Positions 1 through 9,100 are shown, counted from the stretch's first letter. The stretch is DNA of 61,478 nucleotides from JAFGOM01 sp964605795 (GCA_964605795.1 CAZSDZ010000012.1:1-61478), one strand, 5' to 3'. Translations and numbers: made by a program. Notes: generated by a model not told the origin, from the sequence alone.

Positions 1-1
1 G

Positions 2-46
2 AGGCAGGGCATTCGTGACAGGTTAGATGAATCATTTTTCATGTGA
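2..46 (+). CDS. 3' end of a CDS truncated by the window edge
   Basis: An open frame runs from base 2 to a TGA at 44-46 and encodes the last 14 residues of a protein (RQGIRDRLDESFFM). The charged, helical composition looks coding, but too little is visible to name a family. It may belong with the short ORF that starts at 95, 48 bases downstream on the same strand. Treat it as a tentative partial gene. Confidence 0.25.
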   Translation, partial: RQGIRDRLDESFFM

Positions 47-94
47 GTACTGAAACTTAAATGAAAGAAAGCCCTATCATTACATTGACAATAT

Positions 95-382
95 ATGGGA
101 TTGGATTCTGTTATTTATCAAAAAGTCCGGAAACTTGATGCAAAAAAACAGGAACAGATACTTCATTATATTGAAATGGTAACAAAAAAAGAAACAATGA
201 ATCGTGATAAATCATGTTTTCAGGCATTTCCTATGAAAAACCCTTTAAATCGTATCCTATCTATATTATTTATATCTTCTGAGTTTTATAATTTACCCCA
301 TAATATAGATAGGATACGAAACCAGCCTCTTTTTACAACTCATCGGTACATCAAGAGAAGGTATCGGGTTACAGGAGTGTGA
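95..382 (+). pseudogene. Short ORF, possibly a broken antitoxin-like (DUF2281-type) gene
   Basis: The first ~50 residues (MGLDSVIYQKVRKLDAKKQE onward) form a charged amphipathic start resembling DUF2281-type antitoxin N-termini, in which a helix such as LPEEKQQEVLDFIE follows a short lead. From base 251 the frame passes through a perfect 19-bp inverted repeat, and the encoded residues lose any coding look. The simplest reading is that only 95-250 is coding ancestry and the rest is read-through into an inserted hairpin. The family assignment is by resemblance only. An alternative is an unrelated short hypothetical gene. Confidence 0.3.
251..318. repeat. 68-bp hairpin with perfect 19-bp inverted arms
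   Basis: Bases 251-269 and 300-318 are perfect reverse complements (left arm CGTATCCTATCTATATTAT), separated by 30 bases. The arms are AT-rich and longer than a normal archaeal terminator stem, and no T-tract follows at once (a CTCTTTTT run comes 12 bases later). It interrupts the short ORF at 95-382. It could be a miniature inverted-repeat element, a transcribed hairpin or an unusual terminator; no clear target-site duplication is visible. Confidence 0.55.
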
Positions 383-581
383 CATCCAGATACGTTCTGC
401 CATCATTCCTGTATCAGATTAAACAGATGAGATGCAGAAAGAAAAAAAATTCTAAAACCGCTGGATCGCAATAAAACCAATGCTATCTTTCTGTTTCAAT
501 AATCTTCTCATCGATTCTATATACGCTATCCCGATCGCCAATGCCATAATCATTATCCCTGCACAGCTCGCATATCATCAC

Positions 582-944
582 ATGGCAGAGATCCTTATTG
601 TCGATGATGCAAAGATAATGCTTGATATCGTGAGAGGCATGCTGGAAGGATCAGGGCACGAGGTCATCGGGGCGGTCACTTCAGGAAAGGAAGCTCTCGA
701 AGCGTACCAGAAACACCGTCCTGACATCGTCTTTTTAGATATCAACATGCCTGAGATCAACGGGCTTGAGACGCTACGGGAGATGAAACTGATCGATCCT
801 GATGTTCGGATAATCATCATCAGTGCCTCCCGACAGCACTATGATAATGCGATGAACCTTGGTGCCACCTCGTACCTTCTCAAACCCTTTGCCCGGTCAG
901 ACATCCTGCGGGAGATCAGAAGCAGCCTTGAGAATAACACCTGA
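582..944 (+). CDS. Stand-alone response-regulator receiver (CheY-like)
   Basis: This is a single receiver domain of 120 residues with no output domain. It begins MAEILIVDDAK with the acidic pair at D8-D9, the phosphoacceptor aspartate lies in VFLDINMP, the switch residue region reads IIIISAS, and the conserved lysine is in LLKPFA. The frame is open from 480, but the ATG at 582 gives the canonical domain start, so the upstream residues are rejected. It presumably receives phosphate from a histidine kinase encoded elsewhere; the only kinase in this window (48461-49537) is far away. Chemotaxis or general two-component signalling cannot be told apart from the sequence. Confidence 0.9.
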   Translation: MAEILIVDDAKIMLDIVRGMLEGSGHEVIGAVTSGKEALEAYQKHRPDIVFLDINMPEINGLETLREMKLIDPDVRIIIISASRQHYDNAMNLGATSYLLKPFARSDILREIRSSLENNT

Positions 945-1229
945 CAGTTACTCATGGTTTTTCCTGTTTGCCTGATACTCCTGCAGATTTCGTAAAACAT
1001 GAAAAAGGGGTATATCAGCCGATAGGGCCACATCTTTTCCTGTGACAATACCGGGATACGTTCACCAGGAAAAAGGCAGGATGCGGTATCATTCCTCCCC
1101 CCTTGCGAAAGGGTGCTGTAGTGCTCATGGTGAGAGGGGATTTTATGCATACCGGGATTTATCCCCATCTCTTTAAATACACTGAAAACAAATGTGAAAC
1201 AGAGCTTAAACGCATATAGGGGGACATTT

Positions 1230-1604
1230 GTGGCTGTAACAGATGATGACTTCGGAGATGATGACCTTTTTGAATTACCTGATATAGAATCCCATAATGA
1301 TGAACTAAAAGAGGATGATCTCTTGCGTGTAGACCCGGTTGAAACGAATATGAAGGATGAAGATGATCTCTCCCGATTGGATCCGGATGAACCTGGTGAG
1401 ATACCTGAGGAAGAAGAAGAGAAGGTTCTTGAGATAAATGGCAAGATCATCGCAATCATCGCCGGGGTTGCCATCGGGGCCGTATGCGCGACGGTTGCAT
1501 TCACGGTTACGTACACAGGCATTCACCTTGAAAAGGCGAAACAGCACATCGAGCAGCGAAACGACGTCGCAAAGCTCCAAATCGGCATCAATGGCCAGAA
1601 ATGA
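1230..1604 (+). CDS. Acidic single-pass membrane protein of the surface-protein cluster
   Basis: The protein has 124 residues with a very acidic N-terminal half (runs of D and E), then one hydrophobic segment (IIAIIAGVAIGAVCATVAFT) and a short charged tail. I chose the GTG at 1230 because a GGGGG ribosome-binding site ends 8 bases upstream; an ATG at 1194 lies before that site. Its 3' end overlaps the start of the pilin-like PKD gene at 1591 by 14 bases, which suggests translational coupling. The family is not recognised. By position it may be an accessory factor for the surface or pilus-like proteins that follow. Confidence 0.7.
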   Translation: MAVTDDDFGDDDLFELPDIESHNDELKEDDLLRVDPVETNMKDEDDLSRLDPDEPGEIPEEEEEKVLEINGKIIAIIAGVAIGAVCATVAFTVTYTGIHLEKAKQHIEQRNDVAKLQIGINGQK

Positions 1605-3138
1605 CGAGGGCGTTACCACGCTTGAGGCGCTGGTTGCCACGGTCATCATTTCCATCGCGTGCGCCCTGGTTTTCGGCGCGTNNNNNNNNNNCATCGTTGC
1701 CATCGTTGCACTGGTACTCTTCTTCTTTGTACTTGCAACTCCTGCACCACCTGATGTGAAACTTAAAAGTGAGCAGAACGGAGAGATTGTATACCTGTAC
1801 CATGAAGGTGGCGATGCCCTCGAGCAGCAGTACCTGCACATCTATATCGGACCTGAAGAGGTCCCGGTCTGGCAATACTCGCTCCTCTCTGCCGACTGGC
1901 CATGGAAAATAGGCAATATCTTAAAAGTAGACTGTGCCGGGTACCCCCTGCCGGCATTATTCAGGGTAACCTACCTTCCTGGCAAAGAAGAATACACACT
2001 TCTGACAACTACCCTCTCGGCACCACCCACTCCGGAACCAACCCCGCAAGCAGATTTTACTGCCACTCCAACTACCGGTCCGGCAGCTCTGACCGTTGTG
2101 TTCAGTGATACCTCTGCATACAACCCGGATTCATGGGTATGGTCGTTTGGAGATGGCGAAACAAGCACCGAGAAGAATCCCTCCCATATCTATACCAATC
2201 CGGGAACATATACCGTCAATCTGACCGTGAGCAACGCTGCCGGAAAAGACACCAGGATGAAAGAAGATTACATTACCGTCACCATCCCGGTAATCGGTCC
2301 GCCCATCCCACAAACCGGCCAGGAATCATTCTCTCCTGAACAGATGGCAGCACTAAAAGGAACGCAGGTAGAATTCCAGGGATTTCCTACCTCCGGACCA
2401 ACCCCCCTCCATGTCCAGTTTGGTGATATGTCAAGCGGCTGTTATCTCGATCGGCTCTGGGACTTTGGTGACAATTTCACCTCGTCTGGACCGTACCCGA
2501 ACCACACCTATCCGTTCGCCGGGAGTTACAATGTATCTCTTACCCTTACCTGCTCAAAGGACAATGCTCCCAGTACTCTGATAAAACCGGGATATATCAC
2601 GGCAATTGGTCCGGATCGAGAAGACATCATTGTATCTGGCAAACGCACCGCAGCCCTGCAGCCGGGAGGGAAAATATTCTTCACCGTGGCCGGCCCGCAT
2701 GCAACCATCAAGATAGCAGGCAGAGATTATAATTTCTCTCCCGGTGATCTCATCGAGATGGTTATCGGCAATGATGGAACCGGAACACTGGCTGTTGTTC
2801 CCGGAGTCATCACCGACTGTTCGTTTGATGATATTACCCTCTATAAAAATGGTGAATTCCTGGTACAGGGTGTTCTCAAATCGATCTTTATCGGTACCTA
2901 TGAGAACCTGGAGACAAGCCGGATAACGGTAGTCGTGCCCGCAGAACAGGAGCCAATTAAAGGCTTTATACCTGATACAGAGGATATCAGCGGGCATCTC
3001 TGGGAGGAGCTCGTCCTTTCGGATATCGGGATAGACAATACCGGGAACCTTCAGCTCATCACGAACTATCCACAATGGTTCAGTTTACGGGGAGCAGTTG
3101 CCCAATACCAGTACAACCGGGTTCCCCAGTATGTGTAA
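1591..3138 (+). CDS. Pilin-like N-terminus / PKD-domain surface protein, interrupted by an assembly gap
   Basis: The first 30 residues (ARNDEGVTTLEALVATVII) look like an archaeal type IV pilin or minor pilin start: charged residues followed by a long hydrophobic helix. After the 10-N gap at 1682-1691 the sequence resumes in another hydrophobic helix, followed by an IgG-like pilin-type domain (about residues 50-140), then two PKD domains with their WSFGDG / WDFGDN signatures and THTY-like turns, and a C-terminal beta-rich domain. The gap length is nominal, so the part before it may belong to a different gene. The later 3212-4717 gene has the same architecture, which supports one surface-protein family here. 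The product is likely membrane-anchored and exported. Confidence 0.75.
   Translation: MARNDEGVTTLEALVATVIISIACALVFGAXXXXIVAIVALVLFFFVLATPAPPDVKLKSEQNGEIVYLYHEGGDALEQQYLHIYIGPEEVPVWQYSLLSADWPWKIGNILKVDCAGYPLPALFRVTYLPGKEEYTLLTTTLSAPPTPEPTPQADFTATPTTGPAALTVVFSDTSAYNPDSWVWSFGDGETSTEKNPSHIYTNPGTYTVNLTVSNAAGKDTRMKEDYITVTIPVIGPPIPQTGQESFSPEQMAALKGTQVEFQGFPTSGPTPLHVQFGDMSSGCYLDRLWDFGDNFTSSGPYPNHTYPFAGSYNVSLTLTCSKDNAPSTLIKPGYITAIGPDREDIIVSGKRTAALQPGGKIFFTVAGPHATIKIAGRDYNFSPGDLIEMVIGNDGTGTLAVVPGVITDCSFDDITLYKNGEFLVQGVLKSIFIGTYENLETSRITVVVPAEQEPIKGFIPDTEDISGHLWEELVLSDIGIDNTGNLQLITNYPQWFSLRGAVAQYQYNRVPQYV
1682..1691. other. Assembly gap (10 Ns)
   Basis: Ten unknown bases lie inside the hydrophobic N-terminal region of the pilin-like PKD gene. 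Ten Ns is usually a placeholder, so reading-frame continuity across it should not be trusted. Confidence 0.99.
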
Positions 3139-3211
3139 TACCATCCCCATACATTTTTGCAGGATCATCTGATACCGAAAAGGAAGGAACAGGATACAAG
3201 GAGGGGCAGAA

Positions 3212-4717
3212 ATGAAGACACCACTCGGACTATCCCAGACCACTACCATACTGCTGTTATCAGTGGTTATGGTTGTTTTGTTCCTCCTCGGTGTAGCCCT
3301 TGTTATCATCGATCCCATTCCTGACCCGGTCCCCCGGGTCACCCTTCATGCAGAGGACAGGGGTGATGAGATCCTGCTCAATCACTTAAGCGGGGATCAG
3401 CTCGCAAAACAGACAACCATCATTAAAATCAACGGTCAGCCGGTCAATGAAGGGAATCTGGAACTCATCAACGGAATATGGCCTTTTAATGCCGGAGAAA
3501 CCGTAAAGATCTTCTCCCCGGCTGGTGATATGGAGCGGGTCATCGAGGTGTACCATACCGGGAGGAAGGGAGATTATTTTCTCATCGATAAAATTGTCAT
3601 ACCTGCTCCTAAAAAAGAACCCGAATTCGTGGATCTGCCGATAGAACCTCTGGTGACCCTTACTCCTACCGAAAAACCAACCATCATTCCGGTGTATGTC
3701 AGTGAATTAAACCCGAACCAGCCCCCGGTCGCAGATTTCACCGCAGACAAACGGATCGGAGATCCACCATTTACCGTTCATTTTACCGATCTCTCATGGG
3801 GTTATATCGATAATTATCAGTGGAATTTTGGAGACGGCACCACCTCGATGCTCCAGAACCCGTCCCATACTTACTTCATCCCCGGCAGTTACACCATCAG
3901 CCTGCTCGTTACAAACGGGTATGGATCAAACCGGAAGACACTGGAAAACTTCATCACCATCGGGTCTCCCCCAAATACCGAGTTCCTTGTCGAACCGATG
4001 GAAGGAAAAGCACCCCTGCAGGTCCAGTGTACCGACCTCTCAACCGGCAATCCCAAGGAATGGGCTTGGAGCTTCGGGGACGGCCAGTCTGCAACCTCTC
4101 AAAACCCGACCCATATTTATCAGGATCCCGGTACTTATACCATCTCTCTTACCGCAACCAACAGTTACGGCAGCAGCAATCTGATAAAGCAGGATCATAT
4201 CAATGTCAGTGCCCAGACCCTTCATGATATCTATATTGTAAACAGCTGGGGTGGTTCAATCACACAGAACGGGTATATCAAGTTCAGGATAACCGGTAAC
4301 GGACCAAACACTATCAAGATAGGAGGATCAATCCGTGACTTACAGAAAGGGGATATCATCCAGCTTATCCTTGAGAACAGTTCAGAAGGGAGAATCTCCA
4401 TGACCTCGTCTGAGATCCTTGCATTTAACTTCGATGATGTCTCTCTCTTTGCAAACGATGAACCGGTAACCCGAGGAACGATTAATGATCTGAAAATTTC
4501 AGGATATGATAGTTTCAGTTCAACGCTTGCTCTCGTTATCCCTCAAAATGACAGTATCCAGACTCTTATCATCGATGACGCCAGCAGAACCTTTGTTAAA
4601 AATCCACAGATAACGTTTCAAAACATCGGGCCTGACAGTTGGGGGAGGATGAATTATCAGAAATCAGCCCTCTCCATGAACTACCAGGGGGGAGCAGAAG
4701 AGTATGTCATAACCTGA
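3212..4717 (+). CDS. Membrane-anchored PKD-domain surface protein
   Basis: The protein has 501 residues. Residues ~10-33 form an uncleaved hydrophobic anchor (TTTILLLSVVMVVLFLLGVA), as in archaeal pilin-like proteins. A small beta domain follows (about 40-130), then a proline/threonine linker, two PKD domains (WNFGDGTTS and WSFGDGQSA signatures, each followed by PSHTY/PTHIY) and a C-terminal beta domain (about 330-500) that is also present in the upstream gene. A purine-rich site (AGGAGGGGCAG) precedes the ATG. It is a clear paralogue of the preceding gene and probably works with it at the cell surface. PKD domains mediate protein or carbohydrate contacts; the ligand is unknown. Confidence 0.85.
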   Translation: MKTPLGLSQTTTILLLSVVMVVLFLLGVALVIIDPIPDPVPRVTLHAEDRGDEILLNHLSGDQLAKQTTIIKINGQPVNEGNLELINGIWPFNAGETVKIFSPAGDMERVIEVYHTGRKGDYFLIDKIVIPAPKKEPEFVDLPIEPLVTLTPTEKPTIIPVYVSELNPNQPPVADFTADKRIGDPPFTVHFTDLSWGYIDNYQWNFGDGTTSMLQNPSHTYFIPGSYTISLLVTNGYGSNRKTLENFITIGSPPNTEFLVEPMEGKAPLQVQCTDLSTGNPKEWAWSFGDGQSATSQNPTHIYQDPGTYTISLTATNSYGSSNLIKQDHINVSAQTLHDIYIVNSWGGSITQNGYIKFRITGNGPNTIKIGGSIRDLQKGDIIQLILENSSEGRISMTSSEILAFNFDDVSLFANDEPVTRGTINDLKISGYDSFSSTLALVIPQNDSIQTLIIDDASRTFVKNPQITFQNIGPDSWGRMNYQKSALSMNYQGGAEEYVIT

Positions 4718-4923
4718 CCGGATGAGTCCCGGGAAGAAGGGATATCGCTGAGAAAAATCCCAAATATCCTGCCGGTGCAGAGATATTGAAACAGCATGAT
4801 ATCCATTCCCTTTCTTTCAGAAAAAAATAAAAAGAATGACAGAGATGAATTAAAAACCCGGATACCGTCATTTATAGCATCATCCTGAACAGCTCCCCAC
4901 AACGATAAAATCAACTGATCCCC

Positions 4924-5916
4924 ATGAAAAGATCCGTATTCGTCATTGTATTTCTCCTTGCACTTGTTGCCGTGCAGATGCCTGTTTCTGCAGCAGGATA
5001 CCCTGAAAAAATATCTCTCTATGAAGAGGATTTTGGAATAGAACCAACAGACTGGCTGACCAAAACCCCGGCACGATACTACTGGGACAACGAAAGTGAA
5101 GTGTACCGGTATATTCAGCGGGGAGGAACGAGTGGTTATGCGGTGGCTGGAATCCCGACCATTGAGACCGGTTTTGTTCTTGAGTTCGATGTGACCCCGA
5201 CACGTACCTCAAAAAGTGGTGCATTCAGGCTTGGTCTCGGGTCAGCTGATGCAAATACCGGAACCGGCCCCCTTTTCCTTGTCAGCCTTGAGAATAATAA
5301 GTATGGCAATATCTTTTATCTCACAACGATATCAGATGCGAATGTCCGTTCATTTACCAGCAGTTCGCCGCAGGACGGCTCTTACGGCGGTTCGGCAGTA
5401 AAATTTGTTGATAACGAGTCCTATCATATCTATGTACGGTTCGATCCCACTCTTTCCCGGGCAACCATCCGTGTTACCGATCCCAAAACCGGGACATTAA
5501 TCTGGGGTTTTTACACCGATGTCAATGGGAAGATAGAGAAGGGTTTATCACACCTCTTTATCACCTCGATAGGTGACGGGACCTCAGATGCATATGCCGA
5601 GGGGTTTATCGATAATATTGAGATATACATCCTTGATGATACCGGGGAGCTCGCATCAGTCTATGCAAAACCAGAGACGACTCCCGTTTCACTCGTTTCG
5701 GAACCTACCGAATCGCTTGAGACTCCTCCAACCCTGGCTGTAAAGATAACACCGCCTCCTCTGCAGATACAGACAGGAGAACCGGTCTGGGATACTCCGA
5801 CAGTACCGGTTCCAGAGGAGCAAGAACCGGTACAGACCCAGGCAACCCCGGTCTTTCCCGCCATCGTTATTCTTGCACTGGTTGCCGCTGCAGCCTGCCT
5901 GTATTATAAAAGGTGA
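4924..5916 (+). CDS. Secreted surface protein with C-terminal membrane anchor
   Basis: The protein has 330 residues: a cleavable signal peptide (residues 1-24, ending at VSAAG), a beta-sandwich body that looks lectin/LamG-like (about 25-235, with FVLEFDVTPTRT and IYVRFDPT strands), a proline-rich stalk (about 240-305) and a C-terminal hydrophobic segment ending in positive residues (YYKR). This layout is typical of archaeal S-layer-associated proteins with a C-terminal anchor. It follows the two PKD proteins on the same strand after 206 bases, so it is probably a separate transcript of the same surface module. No catalytic residues are obvious. Confidence 0.75.
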   Translation: MKRSVFVIVFLLALVAVQMPVSAAGYPEKISLYEEDFGIEPTDWLTKTPARYYWDNESEVYRYIQRGGTSGYAVAGIPTIETGFVLEFDVTPTRTSKSGAFRLGLGSADANTGTGPLFLVSLENNKYGNIFYLTTISDANVRSFTSSSPQDGSYGGSAVKFVDNESYHIYVRFDPTLSRATIRVTDPKTGTLIWGFYTDVNGKIEKGLSHLFITSIGDGTSDAYAEGFIDNIEIYILDDTGELASVYAKPETTPVSLVSEPTESLETPPTLAVKITPPPLQIQTGEPVWDTPTVPVPEEQEPVQTQATPVFPAIVILALVAAAACLYYKR

Positions 5917-6778
5917 TAGCATCTCACAACCGGATGAGCATATTATCGAAGCAATCGGGAAGTCAAGAATCATTGTCAGCAACGGGAAGGTGCAGCAGGT
6001 AACCCTTCCTATTCTGACAGACTGCCCCCTTGCAAGACGATTTGCATGCCCGGTTGCAGAGATGAGTGAGGATGCCGTTATTAAGAACATCGCGAACCGG
6101 ATCAGTGCCATTGGCATGTGTACTCCGTCCCGTAATCTGTATGATGATGAGGCGTTTGTCGGGTTTGGGGCAAGTGAACTGATGAGCAGCGGTATCAGGT
6201 CAGGGATGCTTGACTGTGCCGTTATCGCGTGTGATGGGGCTGGGACGGTACTGGTGACTGATCCACGAATGGTCCAGGGAATTGGTGGCAGAATGTCGGG
6301 TCTGGTCAGAACCACTCCGTATCCTCGAGTGGTTACGCAGATCGTCTCATCGGGAGGCAGGGTTCTTGACGAAAAGACCGGTCTCCTTGATCCTGCTGCC
6401 GGGGTCAGTCTTGCAATAGACCTGGGATTCAAAAGACCGGCAGTAACGGTGGCATATGCTTCTGATGCAGAAAAAGTCAGGAATGCTGCAGAGAACGCGG
6501 TCATTATCGCGGTTCACACAACCGGGATATCGGAAAGGGATCTGAATCGGTTCAACGAGGTCTGTGATATCATAACCGGGTGTGCATCACAGGCAGTCAG
6601 GGATATATCAGCGCCGAAATCATGTCTGCAGGCCGGGACTACTGTTCCCGTGTTTGCCATGACGAGCAGGGGTAAAAACCTGATACTCGAGCGGATGAAA
6701 GAGTTACCGTATCCACTTCTCGTTACTCATGCGACATTGCCGGTTGGGGGACAGAATCAGCCAACGCCTCTTGTATAA
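5882..6778 (+). CDS. Methanogenesis marker protein 8 (DUF2099)
   Basis: The body (DEHIIEAIGKSRIIVSNGK onward, with the TDCPLARRFACP and EAFVGFGASELMS blocks) matches the DUF2099 family, known as methanogenesis marker 8. It is conserved in methanogens, but its biochemical role is not established. The frame is clear to the stop at 6778. The start is uncertain: there is no ATG or GTG before the conserved DEHII. TTG codons occur at 5873 and 5882, inside the end of the preceding gene, and an AGGTGA site lies just before an ATC at 5921. I list the TTG at 5882. The presence of this gene supports a methanogen host. Confidence 0.85.
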   Translation: MPLQPACIIKGDSISQPDEHIIEAIGKSRIIVSNGKVQQVTLPILTDCPLARRFACPVAEMSEDAVIKNIANRISAIGMCTPSRNLYDDEAFVGFGASELMSSGIRSGMLDCAVIACDGAGTVLVTDPRMVQGIGGRMSGLVRTTPYPRVVTQIVSSGGRVLDEKTGLLDPAAGVSLAIDLGFKRPAVTVAYASDAEKVRNAAENAVIIAVHTTGISERDLNRFNEVCDIITGCASQAVRDISAPKSCLQAGTTVPVFAMTSRGKNLILERMKELPYPLLVTHATLPVGGQNQPTPLV

Positions 6779-6936
6779 GGTAGCGGTTTTGATTAATCTG
6801 GTTTTTTGCTCTCCCATCTCAATCGGGAGATCATTGTCTGTTATTTTTGTAAGATACTCACAAACACAAGGATATTGATCGTGTCGTAATTGGGATGGCT
6901 TGGTAAAAGACGGAACGAGAACAGATGGAAAAAAAT

Positions 6937-6987
6937 GCGAGGGAAGGGATTCGAACCCTCGAACACCTACGTGACAAGGCCCTCAAC
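6937..6987 (-). pseudogene. attL: 3' fragment of a split tRNA-Leu(GAG) gene
   Basis: These 51 bases are the 3' part of a tRNA-Leu on the minus strand, from the anticodon loop to the acceptor end. They match 27861-27911 of the intact tRNA with two differences: one in the T loop, and one in the anticodon stem (CCTTG instead of CCCTG). Homology stops abruptly after the core CCCTCAAC (6980-6987), and the integrase gene begins 53 bases later. The missing 5' part lies at 27996-28036, beyond the far end of the element. Confidence 0.92.
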
Positions 6988-7040
6988 ATCCCAACTAATT
7001 ATAGCGCAAGGTTAAATATCATTGTATATAACACTACTGC

Positions 7041-8186
7041 ATGGAACGGGATCACCTGGCTAAACTCAAGGACCTGGATGATGTTAACCGGCGTTACCTG
7101 ATAAATTACATCAGGCAGATGCGACTCAATAACGTTCAGGAATCGACAATATCTAACAAATGCTGGCGGATATACGTTTTTCTGAAGTTCATTAAGTACA
7201 GAGATTTGTTAACAACCTCGAGGATTGATATCGAGGACTTTGTGATCCATCGGCGGGAAACATGCTCCCCGCACACAGTGAAGAATGACATGGTTGAACT
7301 GAAACAATTCTTCAAGTTCCTGATGCCTGACCAGGTTGATTCGCTCTTCACATTCAAGATGCAACGCCCGAAGAAGTCATTCCCGGTTGAGAAACTGCTG
7401 ACAGCCGATGATATAGCAAACCTGGTATCATGTTGCACAAACCAGAGGGACCGTGCCTTGGTTGCTATATTATGGGATTCAGCCTGCCGGATCAGCGAGA
7501 TCACTGATATCAATATCGAGCATTTGACCTTCGATTTGTATGGTGCTGTTGTCCTTGTTAATGGCAAAACAGGAGCACGCCGGATAAGACTCATTTCATC
7601 GGTCCCTGACCTGCAGGGATGGATTAATCAGCATCCCGATGGCAACAATCCGAAAGCTCCAGTGTTTGTTACCATGAGAAATTACGGACAGACAGGAGGG
7701 GACCGGCTCAGTCCACGTACGGTACAAAATCTGCTTAAGACGCTGGCAAAGAGAGCAAGTATTCCTCCAGACCGGGTGCATCCTCATGCACTGCGGCACG
7801 GCAAGTTGACTGAGCTGGCGCGCAAGGGGTTATCTGAAGGGGAACTTCGAATACAGGCTGGATGGAGCGGGGGATCGTCAATGCCTGAAGTTTACGTTCA
7901 TTTGAGCGGTGCGGATGTTGAGAAGAAGATCTTAAAAATTTCCGGGATGTATGAAGACGAGGAGGAGAATCGACCAGGGGCAATGGACCCGGTTAAGTGC
8001 CCTCGCTGCAGGGTGATGAATGCAGCAGGGAGCCGGTTTTGTAGTCAATGCTCGATGGTCCTTGCAGAAAACGCTTGGGCAGAGCTTGATGATGCCAAAA
8101 AGAGAGCAGACGACGGGATGAAGCTGGCTGATGAAGCGACCATACGGAAAATTATTCAAATGTTGCAGGAAGAGCGGGAGAATTGA
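7041..8186 (+). CDS. int: Tyrosine recombinase / integrase with C-terminal zinc ribbon
   Basis: The integrase has 381 residues. An N-terminal SAM-like core-binding domain covers about residues 10-105 and the catalytic domain about 118-295, with R150 (SACRISE), H249 and R252 (HPHALRH), W275 in the usual His/Trp position and the nucleophile Y285 (EVYVHLS). A Cys4 zinc ribbon follows (C320, C323, C334, C337), then a charged helical tail. The ATG at 7041 lies 53 bases inside the left attachment core, so integration does not split the gene. All catalytic residues are present, so it is probably active. It should recombine the 8-bp core in the tRNA-Leu anticodon loop with the circular element. Confidence 0.95.
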   Translation: MERDHLAKLKDLDDVNRRYLINYIRQMRLNNVQESTISNKCWRIYVFLKFIKYRDLLTTSRIDIEDFVIHRRETCSPHTVKNDMVELKQFFKFLMPDQVDSLFTFKMQRPKKSFPVEKLLTADDIANLVSCCTNQRDRALVAILWDSACRISEITDINIEHLTFDLYGAVVLVNGKTGARRIRLISSVPDLQGWINQHPDGNNPKAPVFVTMRNYGQTGGDRLSPRTVQNLLKTLAKRASIPPDRVHPHALRHGKLTELARKGLSEGELRIQAGWSGGSSMPEVYVHLSGADVEKKILKISGMYEDEEENRPGAMDPVKCPRCRVMNAAGSRFCSQCSMVLAENAWAELDDAKKRADDGMKLADEATIRKIIQMLQEEREN

Positions 8187-8220
8187 GTATATGTGAGATG
8201 AAAGTGGTGAGAATCGTTGC

Positions 8221-8997
8221 TCATTCACCCCTTAAATATTTTTTGCAGATTCCTTTGATAAAATCTGTAAAGGATTCTTCCCTATACTGTTTTGATTTTG
8301 AAAATATCTCATCCATTTTTGATTCGTAAAAAATCTCATTTTCAATATCATTCCAATCTCGCATGTCGTTCATTATTTCCACTTCTGTTAAAAGATCGGG
8401 ATATTTTTTTATAACGTCGATAATTCTCGCAAATAGTTGAGGGTACTTCTCGTTAAAAGGTGTATATGACCAAAATGAAGGAAGAAGAGGTTCAGTTAGT
8501 AATGCCATCATAAAATTGGGATTACCCTTATAGTGTACAGCATTCCGACATTCAGGTAGTAATGTTTTATCAATAAATTTTTCTTCCATATTTGTCACAT
8601 CCTCTTCGGATAACCAATCTTTTGTAAGATTATCAATCAGATCAATAAAGATGCGAAATTCTAACAATTGATCTTGGAATCGAGAAAGTGTCTTTAATAC
8701 CATCGTATATGTTGTATGGTTTTTATCAGCACCATCGAATAATATTAATAGATAAACACATATTCCAAGAGAGGAGAGACGGTAATTAATCCTTTTTGAC
8801 TTTCGAGCACCTTCTGTTTCTACCCCTATCAGATAACCGTTTTCTTCAAGTATGTGACAGTATCGACTGACACCTGCATAACTAGGCCCCAATTTATCTC
8901 GTTTAAAATCATATGGGCTAATACCCCCCCCCTTATTGCCAATCTCTTTTAATATAGTCAATTCAGTTGGATTAAAGAGGTCTTGCAGTATGGTCAT
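8221..8997 (-). CDS. Winged-helix transcriptional regulator of the element
   Basis: The protein has 258 residues, divergent from the replication/packaging genes. Residues ~8-80 form a winged helix-turn-helix (FNPTELTILKEIG, a recognition helix around SYAGVSRYCHILEENGYL, and a wing with RKSKRINYRLSSLG). The rest is an AT-rich, mostly helical domain I do not recognise. Its place, convergent with int and divergent from the small ribbon-helix-helix gene, is where satellites and temperate viruses keep their master repressor, so a role in lysogeny control is inferred. A perfect palindrome at 9075-9092 in the divergent intergenic region is a candidate operator for it or for its neighbour. Confidence 0.7.
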   Translation of the reverse strand: MTILQDLFNPTELTILKEIGNKGGGISPYDFKRDKLGPSYAGVSRYCHILEENGYLIGVETEGARKSKRINYRLSSLGICVYLLILFDGADKNHTTYTMVLKTLSRFQDQLLEFRIFIDLIDNLTKDWLSEEDVTNMEEKFIDKTLLPECRNAVHYKGNPNFMMALLTEPLLPSFWSYTPFNEKYPQLFARIIDVIKKYPDLLTEVEIMNDMRDWNDIENEIFYESKMDEIFSKSKQYREESFTDFIKGICKKYLRGE

Positions 8998-9074
8998 TCC
9001 GCATATACTTTATTGATATTATCCCATAAAGAAAAATCATTTTAAATAGTGAAAGCATAAATAATATTTAGACG

Positions 9075-9092
9075 CTCTACAGTATTGTAGAG
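9075..9092. promoter_or_regulatory. Palindromic operator candidate
   Basis: There is a perfect inverted repeat of 7-base arms (CTCTACA and TGTAGAG) around GTAT. It lies between the divergent regulator (8997) and the ribbon-helix-helix gene (9101), overlapping the region where a promoter for the rightward genes should be; an AT-rich TATA-like stretch (ATAAATAATATTTA) lies just upstream at 9058-9071. The position suggests autoregulation by one of the two DNA-binding proteins. Confidence 0.55.
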
Positions 9093-9100
9093 TATAGGAA

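Noticed and set aside
839..1522. 227-codon antisense ORF over the receiver and acidic protein genes
   Set aside because: Serine-rich mirror of the acidic codons on the other strand; no start signal.
1438..1590. Extended start of the pilin-like PKD gene
   Set aside because: The extra residues are the shifted translation of the upstream acidic membrane protein; the ATG at 1591 begins the pilin-like sequence.
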